Positions 1-8,847 are shown, counted from the stretch's first letter. The stretch: DNA of 64,000 nt from Streptacidiphilus jeojiense (GCF_000719095.1 NZ_JOEH01000010.1:124001-188000), one strand, 5' to 3'. A program made the numbers and translations. The notes: generated by a model from the letters alone, not told the origin.

Positions 1-16
1 AGGGGAGATACGCGCC

Positions 17-544
17 CTAGGAGGCCGCGGCGACACCGTGGGCGAAGGCGAGCCACAGCAGCATCGCCAGGTCCACTCCCGCGATGCCCACGCACGCCAG
101 GACGCATCCCGCGCTCGCCGCCCCACGGCGCGCGACCCGCGCCCCGGGCCGCACCACCCACCACGTCGCGACCAGCGGCAGCACCAACCCGACCACACCG
201 GCCAGGACATGCGCACCCACCACCGCGCCGTGCGCCCGCGACAAGTGCAGCCCAGCCAGCGCGGTGGCCAGGCACGCGACCAGCAACGCCGTCACGGGCA
301 GACCCAACCCACGCGACCATGGCGCCCCCGCGCCACCGGGCACCGCCGCCGCCACGGGCACGGGACCATCGACCGGGACCTGCGCAATGGGCGGCACACC
401 GACATCCACTGGCGGCACTGAAGCGCAGGACCGCGGCTGCGCGGATCCGGTTCCGGGAGCCGGGTCAACCCCCTCGGGCCCGGCGGACCGCGGGGAAGAG
501 CGCGGGCGCGAACCGCGGCGGCCGCGCGTGGACGGCTTGGCCAT
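17..544 (-). CDS. Small multi-pass membrane protein, unknown function
   Basis: 175 residues. The ATG at 544 was chosen because AGGAG sits about 5 bases upstream and the residues before it are an arginine-rich shadow. The first ~75 residues are basic, then Pro/Ala/Val-rich and look disordered. The C-terminal ~100 residues carry three hydrophobic helices with short loops. No catalytic motif is visible. It belongs to the short chromosomal-type stretch left of the candidate attachment site. Family not recognised. Confidence 0.6.
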   Translation of the reverse strand: MAKPSTRGRRGSRPRSSPRSAGPEGVDPAPGTGSAQPRSCASVPPVDVGVPPIAQVPVDGPVPVAAAVPGGAGAPWSRGLGLPVTALLVACLATALAGLHLSRAHGAVVGAHVLAGVVGLVLPLVATWWVVRPGARVARRGAASAGCVLACVGIAGVDLAMLLWLAFAHGVAAAS

Positions 545-609
545 TGACGACTCCTGAGTGAGCGGCGCGTCTGCGGGACGCGGTGGAAGGGGGACTGCGG
601 GGCCGCAGC

Positions 610-831
610 TCAGCGCACTTCGGCCAGCACCAGTCGGTACGCGCGCAGGCAGGGCGCGCATTGACGCTCGGTGAACACCTCGAACTCCTCCTGCGGCAGC
701 ACATCGGGGGCGGCCGCGACGTCCAGCCCGCACAGCATCCGCGAGTCCTTCGCCGCCGCGATGTGCCACACAAGGGCCCTGGTCCCCACGTCGCCCGCAT
801 CCACTGCGAGTTCCGGACGCATCTCGTGCAC
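610..831 (-). CDS. Small Cys-containing protein, unknown
   Basis: 73 residues from a GTG with GAGGAG 6 bases upstream. Near the C-terminus it has a CAPC pair, and an isolated CG about 25 residues earlier. This is a pattern seen in short Streptomyces proteins of unknown role that may bind a metal. It lies between the membrane-protein gene to its left and the GlsB/YeaQ-like gene, all on the minus strand, so it may be co-transcribed with the latter. Confidence 0.5.
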   Translation of the reverse strand: MHEMRPELAVDAGDVGTRALVWHIAAAKDSRMLCGLDVAAAPDVLPQEEFEVFTERQCAPCLRAYRLVLAEVR

Positions 832-888
832 GTTGTTCTCCTCAAGTCGCGCGATCGCGAAAGTACGCCCGGGCGGGTGACCGCGCTC

Positions 889-1191
889 CTAGACGCGGGT
901 GTCCTGCCCGGGCGAAGAGTCTCCTCGGGCACGCACCACGCGCTCCCACAGCGGAGCGCCAACAGCGACCAGAGCAACGGCAAAGCCGACCTGCAGCGCA
1001 TGGCGGATCCAGTCGATTCCGGAGGTGTGCGCCACCCCGATCCAGCTGGCCACCGCATTGCCCAGCAACGCCCCACCGATCCCCAGCAGCACGGTCAACC
1101 ACAACGGAATGGACTGCTTCCCCGGCAGGATCAGTTTGGCGAGGACGCCAAGGACAAGTCCGACAACAACGATCCAGATGATCTGAAACAC
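889..1191 (-). CDS. GlsB/YeaQ/YmgE-family stress-response membrane protein
   Basis: 100 residues from GTG (GGAG 5 bases upstream). It opens with a hydrophobic helix rich in Ile/Val/Gly, then a LAKLILPGKQ turn and a second helix with GIGGALLGN, the arrangement of the transglycosylase-associated (GlsB/YeaQ) family. A third helix and a charged tail follow, so it is slightly longer than the usual ~85 residues. These are small integral membrane proteins of uncertain role, often linked to stress or acid response. The frame stays open upstream, but the family N-terminus supports this start. Confidence 0.75.
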   Translation of the reverse strand: MFQIIWIVVVGLVLGVLAKLILPGKQSIPLWLTVLLGIGGALLGNAVASWIGVAHTSGIDWIRHALQVGFAVALVAVGAPLWERVVRARGDSSPGQDTRV

Positions 1192-1570
1192 GACCACTCC
1201 ACGGGTCAGCGGAACGGGCGCGATCCATATCGCCGATCGCGCGCTCCCACCCATCATCAAACCCACAGCGAATCGGCGCATGTCGGCAGATGCCGCCGCA
1301 ATGCACTGCCCCAGCAATCGAACCGGGCCCACCCAGACCGCACCTGTCAGGGATACGGCCGAATAGGACCCGGCACCTCCAATTTATCCCGTTCCGGACC
1401 ACCGGGTTCGCCAGGACACCCGCAACGGCCGCTCCTCAACCAGAAGTCACGCGATCGGGTCCGTCCCTGCACTCCACCGTTCATGACCCCACGGCCATCC
1501 CAACCACACGCCGACAGCCCAGCACTGGATCATGATCAATATGTCAGAGCGGCTCCCAGATAGACGGGAC

Positions 1571-2137
1571 TCAACGGATCCTCTTGAAGTCGGTACGCAC
1601 CGTCACGGCGACCCCGGCGAGGGTGAAGCCGACCTCCTCGCCGAAGCGGTAGGGCACCGCCGAGGTGTACTCGTCCCCCTTCGGCTCCCGGTACAGAACA
1701 CACTCCCCGGTCAGCACGTCCACGATGAGGTACACCGCGATACCGCGCGCCGCGTACTGGTTGAGCTTGCGCCCGTAGTCCTGACCGACCGTGGAACGCG
1801 ACACGCTCTCGGCAACGAAGTGCACATGCTCCTGACCGACGAAAGCGTCCCCCGGACCCAGCACCCCCGCGTCCACCACCAACACGTCCGGCTCAGGCGT
1901 GTAGCCGTCCAGCTCCGGCAGCACCCCCTTGTCCCGCGTCACGTGCAGCCCCGCCTCACCGGCGAGCTGCTCCGCCAGCTGCAGCCGGATCGAGTCGTCC
2001 GCCTCACTGTGAGCCTCCGTCACCGGCGACATGTACAGACGCCCCTGGTCGAACAGCAGCTTGACCGCCTTCGGCAACTGCATCGACCGCCGCACCTGCC
2101 GCAGCCACTGCGCGTACTCCGGGTACATCGAGCTCAT
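1571..2137 (-). CDS. Uma2-family (DUF820) putative endonuclease
   Basis: 188 residues from ATG with GGGAGG about 7 bases upstream. The order of motifs matches the PD-(D/E)XK-like Uma2/DUF820 fold: an N-terminal helical part, EPDVLVVD, a VAESVSRST strand with its acidic residue, the K of GRKLNQYAARGI, and a strand beginning VYLIVDV. Such genes are abundant in Streptomyces genomes and their role is unsettled; several family copies are considered inactive. Nothing next to it indicates a partner. Confidence 0.8.
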   Translation of the reverse strand: MSSMYPEYAQWLRQVRRSMQLPKAVKLLFDQGRLYMSPVTEAHSEADDSIRLQLAEQLAGEAGLHVTRDKGVLPELDGYTPEPDVLVVDAGVLGPGDAFVGQEHVHFVAESVSRSTVGQDYGRKLNQYAARGIAVYLIVDVLTGECVLYREPKGDEYTSAVPYRFGEEVGFTLAGVAVTVRTDFKRIR

Positions 2138-2452
2138 CGCGCGCCTCCCAAGCAGCCAACGGACACCGCCATCGTACGGGCCGACACCTCCCCCGGACTT
2201 CACACCGACAGACCGCACCACCCTCGCTCCGCACCCCGGCCCGCTCTCCAGTCCTAGGGGAGATGCTCCCCGCTGTCCCCTGGAAGTCTCGTACGTACCT
2301 GGGTGCGCCATAGCGACACACGGACCCGCATTTCCGCAGGTCAAGCGCATAGTGATCCCAGGCAATCCGTAAGGTCAACAAGAGCAGACCGCATCCAAGC
2401 TTGCCTCCCCGAGCTCCCAGTGGGCACGGCCGTGCCCACCAGTGGTTACGAG

Positions 2453-2495
2453 AAATGCCCTCCGACTCCACGTTTCCGCAGGTCAGAGGGCATTT
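2453..2495. repeat. Hairpin-forming inverted repeat
   Basis: A 10-bp perfect inverted repeat (AAATGCCCTC / GAGGGCATTT) with a 23-base loop, directly left of the tRNA-like fragment. It could be the transcription terminator that followed the original tRNA gene. The loop also contains CCGCAGGTCA, which recurs at about 2336 and, inverted and imperfect, near 2541. Confidence 0.4.
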
Positions 2496-2498
2496 ATG

Positions 2499-2529
2499 GG
2501 GTGGAGCCTAGGGGAATTGAACCCATACC
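2499..2529 (-). other. tRNA 3'-end-like fragment, candidate attL
   Basis: Read on the minus strand, this contains GGGTTCAATTCCC followed by a GGCTCCACC acceptor-like end: a T-arm with a standard 7-base loop and a discriminator. No D- or anticodon-arm and no matching 5' acceptor strand is found in the ~75 bases upstream, and the T-stem has a mismatch, so it is not a working tRNA. Integrative elements commonly leave such a 3' fragment at one junction. Here the element would lie to the right. Confidence 0.35.
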
Positions 2530-2809
2530 GAGCACAGCCCTGACCTGCAGCTTTGCCGGAAAACCGGGACAAACACCCCTGTTTCCATCCTCCTGAACCC
2601 TGCTCGATCCGCCTCGATCCGGCTGGCGTAACCACTGGTGGTCACGCCTCCCGAGGGCGTCGGGACGCTGGTTGGCGTAACCACTGGTGGTCACGCCTCC
2701 CGAGGGGCGTCGGGAGGCCCCTCCGGGGCTACCGTCCGAGTTTCATCGGACTCCCAGAATAGGGCGCGGGAGGGTGCAGCGCTGGTGCGCACCCATCACG
2801 ATGGCCCCA

Positions 2810-3090
2810 TGAGTAACGCTCAACCGACTACTCCGCCCGAGGACGTTCTGACGCCGGGCGGCCAGCGCCTGGCCCAACGCTACGGGCGCCTACAAGACCT
2901 GGTCGACTTGTGTGCCCGCGCCGCTGAGGCCGGCGACTGGGTGACGCTGTCGGACCATTCCGGCGAGCTGAGCGTCGCTGCTGACGAGGTGAGCGCGGCC
3001 GCGGCCTTCGTCACCACCGAGGCGATGCCGACCTCTCCGCACTTCATGCTCACCGCCGCCGCGCGGCTGCGGGAGGCCGACCGGCCGTAG
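2810..3090 (+). CDS. Small hypothetical protein
   Basis: 93 residues, Ala-rich, predicted mostly helical, no motif recognised. The ATG at 2810 is used, although no strong ribosome binding site precedes it; the frame is open further upstream through the palindromic repeats, which is unlikely to be coding. It converges on the SRAP gene with a 32-bp gap. The upstream palindromes could control it. Confidence 0.45.
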
Positions 3091-3122
3091 TTCGGCCCGC
3101 TGGCCGCCCGCCCCGTCGACCG

Positions 3123-3854
3123 CTACGGCGCGGTGACCGGCGTGACCAGTTCCGGACCGTTGTTCCGCACCGAGTTCACCGCCGTGGACACCGGCTGCAC
3201 AGACAGGTGCCCGGCGGCGGGCTTCTCCAGCAAGGCGCGAAGGTCTGCCACGTCCTGGTGCTGCGGGTCCAGCCAGTCGTCCCAGTGCTCCGCCGAGACC
3301 GTCAGCGGCATCCGCGGATGGACCCGCCCGGCCGCGTCGGTCGCCTCGGTAGTGATGATCGTGCAGCTCGCCACCCATCCATCCGGGTCATCGCGGTGGG
3401 CCGGGTCGCGCCACAGCTCATACAGGCCCGCCATCGACATCCCGCTCCCGTCTTCGGGCGAGAGCAGGTACGGCTGCTTGTAAGCCTTCGCGCCGCCCCG
3501 CGCCGGAACCGGCTCCCACTCGAAGTAGCCGTCGGCGGGCAGCAGGCACCGGCGACGGGTGAAGGCGGCCCTATACGCGGGCTTCTCGTGAACGGTCTCC
3601 ATCCGCGCGTTGATCATCCGCGCACTCCCCTCCATGGTCTTCGCCCACGACGGCACCAGCCCCCACCGCAGCGGGCGCAGGTTCCGTTGCACGCCGCCAT
3701 CGCCGTCGAAGGCGCGCTCCAGCACGCCCCAGACCAGGTCCGTGGGCGCGATATTCCACGACGGACCCAGTTCCTGGCCCGGATCGAGCAGCGACGCCCG
3801 GTAGGTCGTGGCCAGGTCCAGGGGGCTACGAGTAGAGACATATCGACCACACAT
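3123..3854 (-). CDS. SRAP-domain protein (HMCES/YedK family)
   Basis: 243 residues. SRAP proteins form a covalent thiazolidine crosslink to abasic sites in single-stranded DNA through Cys2. The start is set at the ATG directly before CGRY, because the catalytic Cys must be residue 2 after Met removal; three further in-frame codons upstream are ignored. Visible family motifs are MCGRY, the WNIAPT segment, RWGLVPSWAK, a NARMET block, RRRCLLPADGYFEW with the active-site Glu, and a terminal HPRMP block. Length matches the family. Chromosomal or element-borne copies both occur. Confidence 0.93.
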   Translation of the reverse strand: MCGRYVSTRSPLDLATTYRASLLDPGQELGPSWNIAPTDLVWGVLERAFDGDGGVQRNLRPLRWGLVPSWAKTMEGSARMINARMETVHEKPAYRAAFTRRRCLLPADGYFEWEPVPARGGAKAYKQPYLLSPEDGSGMSMAGLYELWRDPAHRDDPDGWVASCTIITTEATDAAGRVHPRMPLTVSAEHWDDWLDPQHQDVADLRALLEKPAAGHLSVQPVSTAVNSVRNNGPELVTPVTAP

Positions 3855-4274
3855 GATGAACACGGTGCCACGGAGGCTGGGAAGCTGCGAGGGAACCGGC
3901 GGGGAACCGCGACCGGGCGTGGACAGCGGGGCCAGGGGTGGGCCGACCGGACGACGCGCGCAGCGTCAGTGGCCCTTCCCTCAGGCTCAGCCTTCGCACC
4001 ACTGAGGTCTCCTGCCTCAGCCGGGTCGAGTGCGTCGGCGCGCTCCCTCAAGTACATCTGCTGCCAAGAGCGTGAACGAACCAGATCGCGTGACTTTCGC
4101 AACATTCCCGTACGTCCTGATCGTGCACACCCCCTTGTACGATTGGGGCATACCGGGCGCGGCTGCCGACGGCAGCGCACCTCAAGCACGAGCCCCTGGC
4201 CACTCGCGCATCGCGTACGAGTTTCGGGATGTGCTCGGCACGGATCATCTCGATGGAATTTCAAGGGAGCGACT

Positions 4275-4862
4275 ATGCGTTGGCGCCGGGGTTGTTCACC
4301 GCGCGCCCTTGTGGCGGCTATGCCCTGGCGCAGAGGCCGTTCGCAGCGCGCCCTTGTGAGGGAATGCGAGAGGCTTCTGATTGGCCTCCCCATACCCACG
4401 CCTTTCAGCGTAGAGGCGCTGGTACGAAATATCGAGATGGCGTTGGGGCGCCAGATTCGGCTAGTGCCGATGGATGATCCCGACGGCGGCCTGGGAACGG
4501 CATGTGGCCTGCGAGTAAAAACGCCGGAGTTCACACTCATTCTCTATCGCCGCCGTTCAAGCCGCAATCAGACCGAGCACATCATCCTTCACGAGCTGGC
4601 GCATGAATGGCTGAATCACGGGACCTGCTTGACGGCTGCGGAGATCAAGCGATACGTCCCTGAACGCATTCGAGAGGAAGTTTTCCGGCGCTTCCCGTCA
4701 ACTCTGGTCCAAGGGCGCGTAGATTTCGACAGCCTTGAGGAAAAGCAGGCCGAGCTTTCGGCTTCGCTGATAAAGCGATTGGCACGCCGTCAGCCAGTCA
4801 TCGGAGATGACATGGTCAGCCTCCTAGAGTCTTCACTCGCTCACCCACGGCGCCGCCTCTAG
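4275..4862 (+). CDS. ImmA/IrrE-type metallopeptidase
   Basis: 195 residues. The HELAHEW motif (HEXXH zinc site) after a strand ending TLILYRR is typical of the ImmA/IrrE family in Streptomyces, which usually sits beside XRE regulators and MAB_1171c-like membrane proteins; the latter follows here at 5007. The ATG at 4275 has AAGGGAG 7 bases upstream. The first 30 residues are two copies of a 15-residue unit (MRWRRGCSPRALVAA / MPWRRGRSQRALVRE) made by a 45-bp tandem duplication, so the ancestral start was probably the second ATG at 4320. The peptidase target is unknown; related proteins cleave partner repressors. Confidence 0.85.
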   Translation: MRWRRGCSPRALVAAMPWRRGRSQRALVRECERLLIGLPIPTPFSVEALVRNIEMALGRQIRLVPMDDPDGGLGTACGLRVKTPEFTLILYRRRSSRNQTEHIILHELAHEWLNHGTCLTAAEIKRYVPERIREEVFRRFPSTLVQGRVDFDSLEEKQAELSASLIKRLARRQPVIGDDMVSLLESSLAHPRRRL

Positions 4863-5006
4863 AGGAAATTTGGCATCAGTCGCCAGGGTTCTTACCAACC
4901 CCGCGATATCCCTGCCGCACAATTCCCCCTACTGGCAAATATGGCTGCCCGCCGCCGGCCTCCTAGGCTGGCAAACGCGCGGTCGACACAGATATCCACT
5001 GGTTAA

Positions 5007-6245
5007 GTGTCCTACTTTACATATCTGACTGCGATAGTGATGACAGTCATCGCCGTATGGCGATTCCCCGCAGTGCGGTACGCCGATGCTCACCGCCGAG
5101 CGCTCTGGGGTGGCTATGCGGGCTTCGCAGTAGCCCTTTGGCTCTACACGCCAGCGGCCATGAATGCAGCAGACCACATTCCCATCGTGGATCTGAGCGC
5201 CCTTCTCCGGCACTTTGCCAGTACAGCAGCGATCATGGCAGCGCTGACCTACGTGGCCACCAGCTACGGCAAGACCACGGAAGCAGCTGTACCCCGGCAC
5301 GTGGCAGTCTCCCGCTGGATCGCCCGCGCGTCCTATAAGGCGGGGGCGATCGGTGTTGTACTGCTCACGATCCTATTCTTCACCGTGGTTAAGCGCGACA
5401 AGCCGAGTCAGAACTTTCTCATCGACCATGCCGGACAATGGGGAGTAGCGGTCTACATGACCACTTTCTACTTCTTCCCACTTGTCACAACCGCGGTCTG
5501 CGGCTACCAGTGGACGCGAGCAGCGCGGCGCGCTGAGAGTAAAAGCATGCGCGTCGGTCTGATCTTGATGGGGATTTCGATGTGGATGGGGCTGGTTCAT
5601 ACAGCGGCCCGCATCACCATTCTTTGGGCTGCGGTGGCCTTCCCTATGAGTCCCACCACAGTGCAAGACCTCGTGGATTTCACGTCCATATGGATGGATC
5701 TGCTCTTCCTGATCGTGGCTGTCGGCGCAAGCATTCCCTCTACCCGCGCAGCGGCAGCCAGATGGAAGACGTGGCGCACCCTCTACGGGATTTATCCACT
5801 CTGGTTTGATCTGGTAGAAGCTTTCCCTGGAACAAGCCTGTATCCACCTAGGCGACGCCTCGTAGAATTCATGCAAATGCGTGTCCCTATAGATGTCCGC
5901 CTGGACCGGTGGACTCAGGACATTGCTGACGCTTGCGAGAAGCTGCGCTACTACGCTCCGCTAAATTTGATGTTCACGGCAGAGGACATCACTGCCTCGC
6001 ACCTCGATCCTGAGCCTGCTGCTGAAGCGGCTTGGATTAAAGCCGCGCTACAGGCTGCCGACACCGAACCGGCTCGTTTGAGTGCCACGGCTCCCCTGAG
6101 AGAGAAACCGTTTGTTGACACCGACGGTGAAGCAGCGTGGCTAGCGAGGGTCAGCGCGGCCTACTCACAGATCACCACAGACCAGGTTCAAGAGCTTCTC
6201 CTGCACTCCAGCAGTGTTGAATTCGAACCAGCAGGTGAGATTTAG
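5007..6245 (+). CDS. MAB_1171c-family multi-pass membrane protein
   Basis: 412 residues from GTG at 5007; an ATG at 5040 is an alternative. Neither has a good ribosome binding site. The first ~240 residues form about seven hydrophobic helices. The last ~170 residues are soluble, with a conserved-looking TLYGIYPLWFDLVEAFPG block at the junction, as in the MAB_1171c putative transporter family. This family is frequently next to an ImmA/IrrE peptidase and an XRE regulator in actinomycetes. Transport activity has not been shown for it as far as I know. Codon use is less GC-biased than in the conjugation genes. Confidence 0.75.
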   Translation: MSYFTYLTAIVMTVIAVWRFPAVRYADAHRRALWGGYAGFAVALWLYTPAAMNAADHIPIVDLSALLRHFASTAAIMAALTYVATSYGKTTEAAVPRHVAVSRWIARASYKAGAIGVVLLTILFFTVVKRDKPSQNFLIDHAGQWGVAVYMTTFYFFPLVTTAVCGYQWTRAARRAESKSMRVGLILMGISMWMGLVHTAARITILWAAVAFPMSPTTVQDLVDFTSIWMDLLFLIVAVGASIPSTRAAAARWKTWRTLYGIYPLWFDLVEAFPGTSLYPPRRRLVEFMQMRVPIDVRLDRWTQDIADACEKLRYYAPLNLMFTAEDITASHLDPEPAAEAAWIKAALQAADTEPARLSATAPLREKPFVDTDGEAAWLARVSAAYSQITTDQVQELLLHSSSVEFEPAGEI

Positions 6246-6423
6246 CACCATCTAGTGCATGAACTGGTCTGGTACCGTGGGTAGAGCGGACTAGTGAGTG
6301 TTGCTCCGCCCCCGTAGTGCACCCAGGCCGGCGAAGGACAGTGACTTTCCTCGCGATATGCAGCCGGGTCCGCGACGCTGTCCGATCTGGATGGGCGTCT
6401 AATCTCAGCAATGGAGTTCCCGT

Positions 6424-7053
6424 ATGTCCAATCGCCGCACCGGCCTCATCCTCGATTTCGGAGGCGTGCTCACGACCCCGCTACTGCCCGCCGTCCTTGC
6501 CTTCGAGCAGCGCGAGGGCCTTCCGCAGGGTGCCTGCCTCACGGCCCTGTACAAGGACTCGGAGGGCGTCCGGATCACCAGCGACCTGGAGCGCGGAGTG
6601 GTGTCCCAGACCGAGTGGAACGAGTTCGGCGGCGCGATGCTGGGCGTCTCCCCCGACGGATTGATGGGCCGAATCTTTGGCGACCTTCGGCCTGAGCCCC
6701 TGCTGATCGACGCCGCTGCCGCCGCGAGGCGAGCCGGGATCAAGGTGGGTATCCTGTCCAACTCGGTGGGCCTGGCTCCGTGGGACCTGTACGAGGGCTA
6801 TGAGCTTGAGAAGTTGTACGACGTCGTGGTGATCTCTGAGCAGCACCTGATGCGCAAGCCGGACGCCGAACTCTTCGAGATCACGCTCAAGCTCATGGAT
6901 CTGCCGGCTGAGCAGTGCATCTTCGTTGACGACACCGCCGCGTACGTTCAGGCAGCCGAGGAGCTGGGTATCGCAGGCGTGCACAACAAGGACCCGAGGG
7001 AGACGGTAGCCGCTCTCTCCGAGCTCCTCGGCGTGGACCTCACCAAGGCTTAG
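6424..7053 (+). CDS. HAD-superfamily hydrolase
   Basis: 209 residues, a full-length HAD subfamily IA protein. Motif I is LILDFGGVL with the nucleophile Asp11, motif II is the SNS at about residue 116, motif III is the Lys in RKPDAELF, and motif IV is the FVDDTAAY pair of Asp. The second Asp of motif I is replaced by Gly (DFGG), as in the epoxide-hydrolase-N-like subgroup, so the general acid is missing and true phosphatase activity is uncertain. It follows the MAB_1171c-like gene on the same strand after 178 bp and ends at a strong hairpin. Confidence 0.88.
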   Translation: MSNRRTGLILDFGGVLTTPLLPAVLAFEQREGLPQGACLTALYKDSEGVRITSDLERGVVSQTEWNEFGGAMLGVSPDGLMGRIFGDLRPEPLLIDAAAAARRAGIKVGILSNSVGLAPWDLYEGYELEKLYDVVVISEQHLMRKPDAELFEITLKLMDLPAEQCIFVDDTAAYVQAAEELGIAGVHNKDPRETVAALSELLGVDLTKA

Positions 7054-7104
7054 TCCGAGGTGCGGTCGTACGTCTTCGACGTCGGGGCGCCCAGGACAAG
7101 ACCA

Positions 7105-7155
7105 CTAAGGGACTGCGGCGTCGCCCCAACTTGGGGCGACGCCGCAGTCCCTTAG
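7105..7155. terminator. Strong bidirectional hairpin terminator
   Basis: A perfect 25-bp inverted repeat around one central base (CTAAGGGACTGCGGCG.../mirror) between the HAD gene and the convergent double-HTH gene. There is no U-tract on either side, as is common in Streptomyces. Confidence 0.8.
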
Positions 7156-7245
7156 CGTTGCCGGCCTCAGTCCGGCATTGACCCACCTTGCACTGGTTCG
7201 CAACGTATCGGACGCCCAAGCTCACGAGGTGGCTTGCCCACAGCG

Positions 7246-8121
7246 TCACTCCCCGTCCGACACCTCTGGCAACTTGATCTTCAGTTCGCCTACGAGTTCG
7301 TTGATGTTGGCCATCATCTCTGCCGACAGGCCCCTGTGGTTACCGCGGGCAGCCAGCCCGAGTACCTGACCGCTGTGGATGGAGCCAAGGAAGCGGAGGG
7401 CCTCCAGGAACTCCCTGGCCACGGGGTTGACCTCGGCATCGTCCTCAAAGAGCGCGGCGTCAACCTGGAGTGCCTCGGCCAGGCCGGCGCGCACCACGTC
7501 GGATACCTCGGTGACGGCACCCGTGCGAAGCGCGACGATATCGCCAGCGGTGACAGCAGCCCCGCCTGCGTGATCATTGACGACCCGCGCGATGTCCTCA
7601 TCAGAGGGTGCCTTCTGGCCCGCGTACCCATGCCGCAGGATGTAGGCGACCTTTTCGCCGACCGTGCGAGGTGCGGACGCCTGCTCGTCACGCGAGGCCC
7701 TGGGGCGAAGTCCGAACGAGCAGTCTTGGGCGGTCAGCAGATCAGCCTCGGTCACCCCGTACGCCTCTGCCAGGGGAGTCACGTAAGCGTCGGCCAGCTT
7801 CCGCCGACCGGATTCAGCGTTACTCACTGGGACGCGACTCGTACCGATGATCGCCGCCGCTTGTGCCACGCTCAGGCCAGCGTCACAACGCAGAAGCTGC
7901 AGGTCCGGCGGCCCGTCATGGGGGAAAAGTACATCGAGCGGCTTCCCGAGAGCTGCTGCAATCGCGGGCAACTTCTCGCCCTTGGGGAAGTCTTCCCCGC
8001 TCTCCCATCGCGCCACAGTGGGGGCGCTGACGCCCACCACCTCGCCCAGTTCCTTCTGGCCGAGTTCCTGCCCCCGCCGTACGGCACGTACGCGGCTGCC
8101 GTCGAACTGGCGTGGGGGCAC
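7246..8121 (-). CDS. Double-HTH (XRE-like) transcriptional regulator
   Basis: 291 residues. GTG at 8121 was chosen because AGGAG lies 5 bases upstream and the first HTH begins soon after. Two tandem Cro/C1-type domains are visible: one around VGVSAPTVARWESGEDFP and a second around IIGTSRVPVSNAESGRRKL. The C-terminal half (from about residue 150) resembles a further helical region of the type in WhiB-linked Streptomyces regulators. It is divergent from the replication-transfer genes starting at 8336, so it is the likely repressor or switch of that run. A 10-bp palindrome, AACGTACGTT, lies in the gap near 8206-8215. Confidence 0.8.
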   Translation of the reverse strand: MPPRQFDGSRVRAVRRGQELGQKELGEVVGVSAPTVARWESGEDFPKGEKLPAIAAALGKPLDVLFPHDGPPDLQLLRCDAGLSVAQAAAIIGTSRVPVSNAESGRRKLADAYVTPLAEAYGVTEADLLTAQDCSFGLRPRASRDEQASAPRTVGEKVAYILRHGYAGQKAPSDEDIARVVNDHAGGAAVTAGDIVALRTGAVTEVSDVVRAGLAEALQVDAALFEDDAEVNPVAREFLEALRFLGSIHSGQVLGLAARGNHRGLSAEMMANINELVGELKIKLPEVSDGE

Positions 8122-8335
8122 TTGAACTCCTGCGACGTGACGATCGGGCTGGTCGGGATTGGGTTTGAGACGTCCGCATCCCAGGCTTGATACATCCGCA
8201 CAATTAACGTACGTTTCTGTATCGCACCTGTTGAACGGGCCTCGCCCCTCCATTGTGCCAGTCCGGTGATCCTCAGCCGGTCGCCCCCGGTCCTAGCACG
8301 GCTTCGAGGGAGCGACCACCACACAGGAGTGTCGC

Positions 8336-8485
8336 ATGTCTACACCCACAGGTGGCAAGCAGAGCTTCGCCACCCTCACCGAGCGCAGGCCGGCCGCGGC
8401 TTTCGCTCGACACCTGCCCACCATGCATGGCCAGGTCTTCGACCTGGAGGCCGCCGCACTTCTTGCAGGGCAGGAAAAGTGCTGA
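8336..8485 (+). CDS. Short leader-type protein of the transfer operon
   Basis: 49 residues, ATG with AGGAG 6 bases upstream, the first gene after the divergent regulator. The sequence is unremarkable and partly helical; no family recognised. Its stop overlaps the GTG of the excisionase-like gene by 7 bases, which suggests translational coupling. Confidence 0.6.
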   Translation: MSTPTGGKQSFATLTERRPAAAFARHLPTMHGQVFDLEAAALLAGQEKC

Positions 8486-8847
8486 CCCCCTCTCCGGCCA
8501 ATGCGCCCTGGGACGGGGCCGACCTCCAGAGTCTTGCGGCAGTAGCCCAGCTGTTCTCCCGCATAGGCGAGCTGACCTCCCTCCCCCGGCCAGCACAGGG
8601 GGCGGACGACGGCTGCCTGCACCTGGGCTACGAGGAAGCTGCCAGGCGACTGAATGTTCCGGAGAAGTGGCTGAGAGAGCGAATCGCCACGCTCCCCCAT
8701 CGCAAGATGGGCAAGTTTGTTCAGTTTACCGAGGACGATCTCAGGAAGATATCCGACATGCACTTTGTGCATCCTTCTACCGCGAATTCCATCCAGGATT
8801 CTACTATGGACATTCGCCCTTCGCAGCGCGCTCGCCGCCGCTCTTAA
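8479..8847 (+). CDS. Excisionase-like HTH protein
   Basis: 122 residues from GTG at 8479, with AGGA 5 bases upstream. Residues ~49-92 (LGYEEAARRLNVPEKWLRER ... KMGKFVQFTEDDLRKI) show the MerR-like winged HTH of the helix-turn-helix-17/excisionase family: a recognition helix followed by a wing and a basic strand. Such proteins act as recombination directionality factors or small activators. Its position at the head of the Rep/conjugation run fits either role. The tail is basic (RARRRS). Confidence 0.7.
   Translation: MLTPSPANAPWDGADLQSLAAVAQLFSRIGELTSLPRPAQGADDGCLHLGYEEAARRLNVPEKWLRERIATLPHRKMGKFVQFTEDDLRKISDMHFVHPSTANSIQDSTMDIRPSQRARRRS

Larger units (their letters stand above)
2431..2695. 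promoter_or_regulatory. Three copies of a 20-bp palindrome (candidate operators)
   Basis: The motif CGTNNCCAC-N2-GTGGTNACG occurs at 2431-2450, 2627-2646 and 2676-2695. The last two lie in a 49-bp direct repeat. The first overlaps a perfect 18-bp palindrome at 2421-2438. The dyad symmetry and triple occurrence suggest binding sites for a dimeric protein, either a repressor or accessory sites of the recombination region. No gene starts immediately beside them; the nearest is at 2810 on the plus strand. Confidence 0.5.

Noticed and set aside
2496..2600. Complete tRNA or tmRNA gene on the minus strand
   Set aside because: Only the T-arm and acceptor end are present; no D-arm, anticodon arm or matching 5' acceptor strand could be found.
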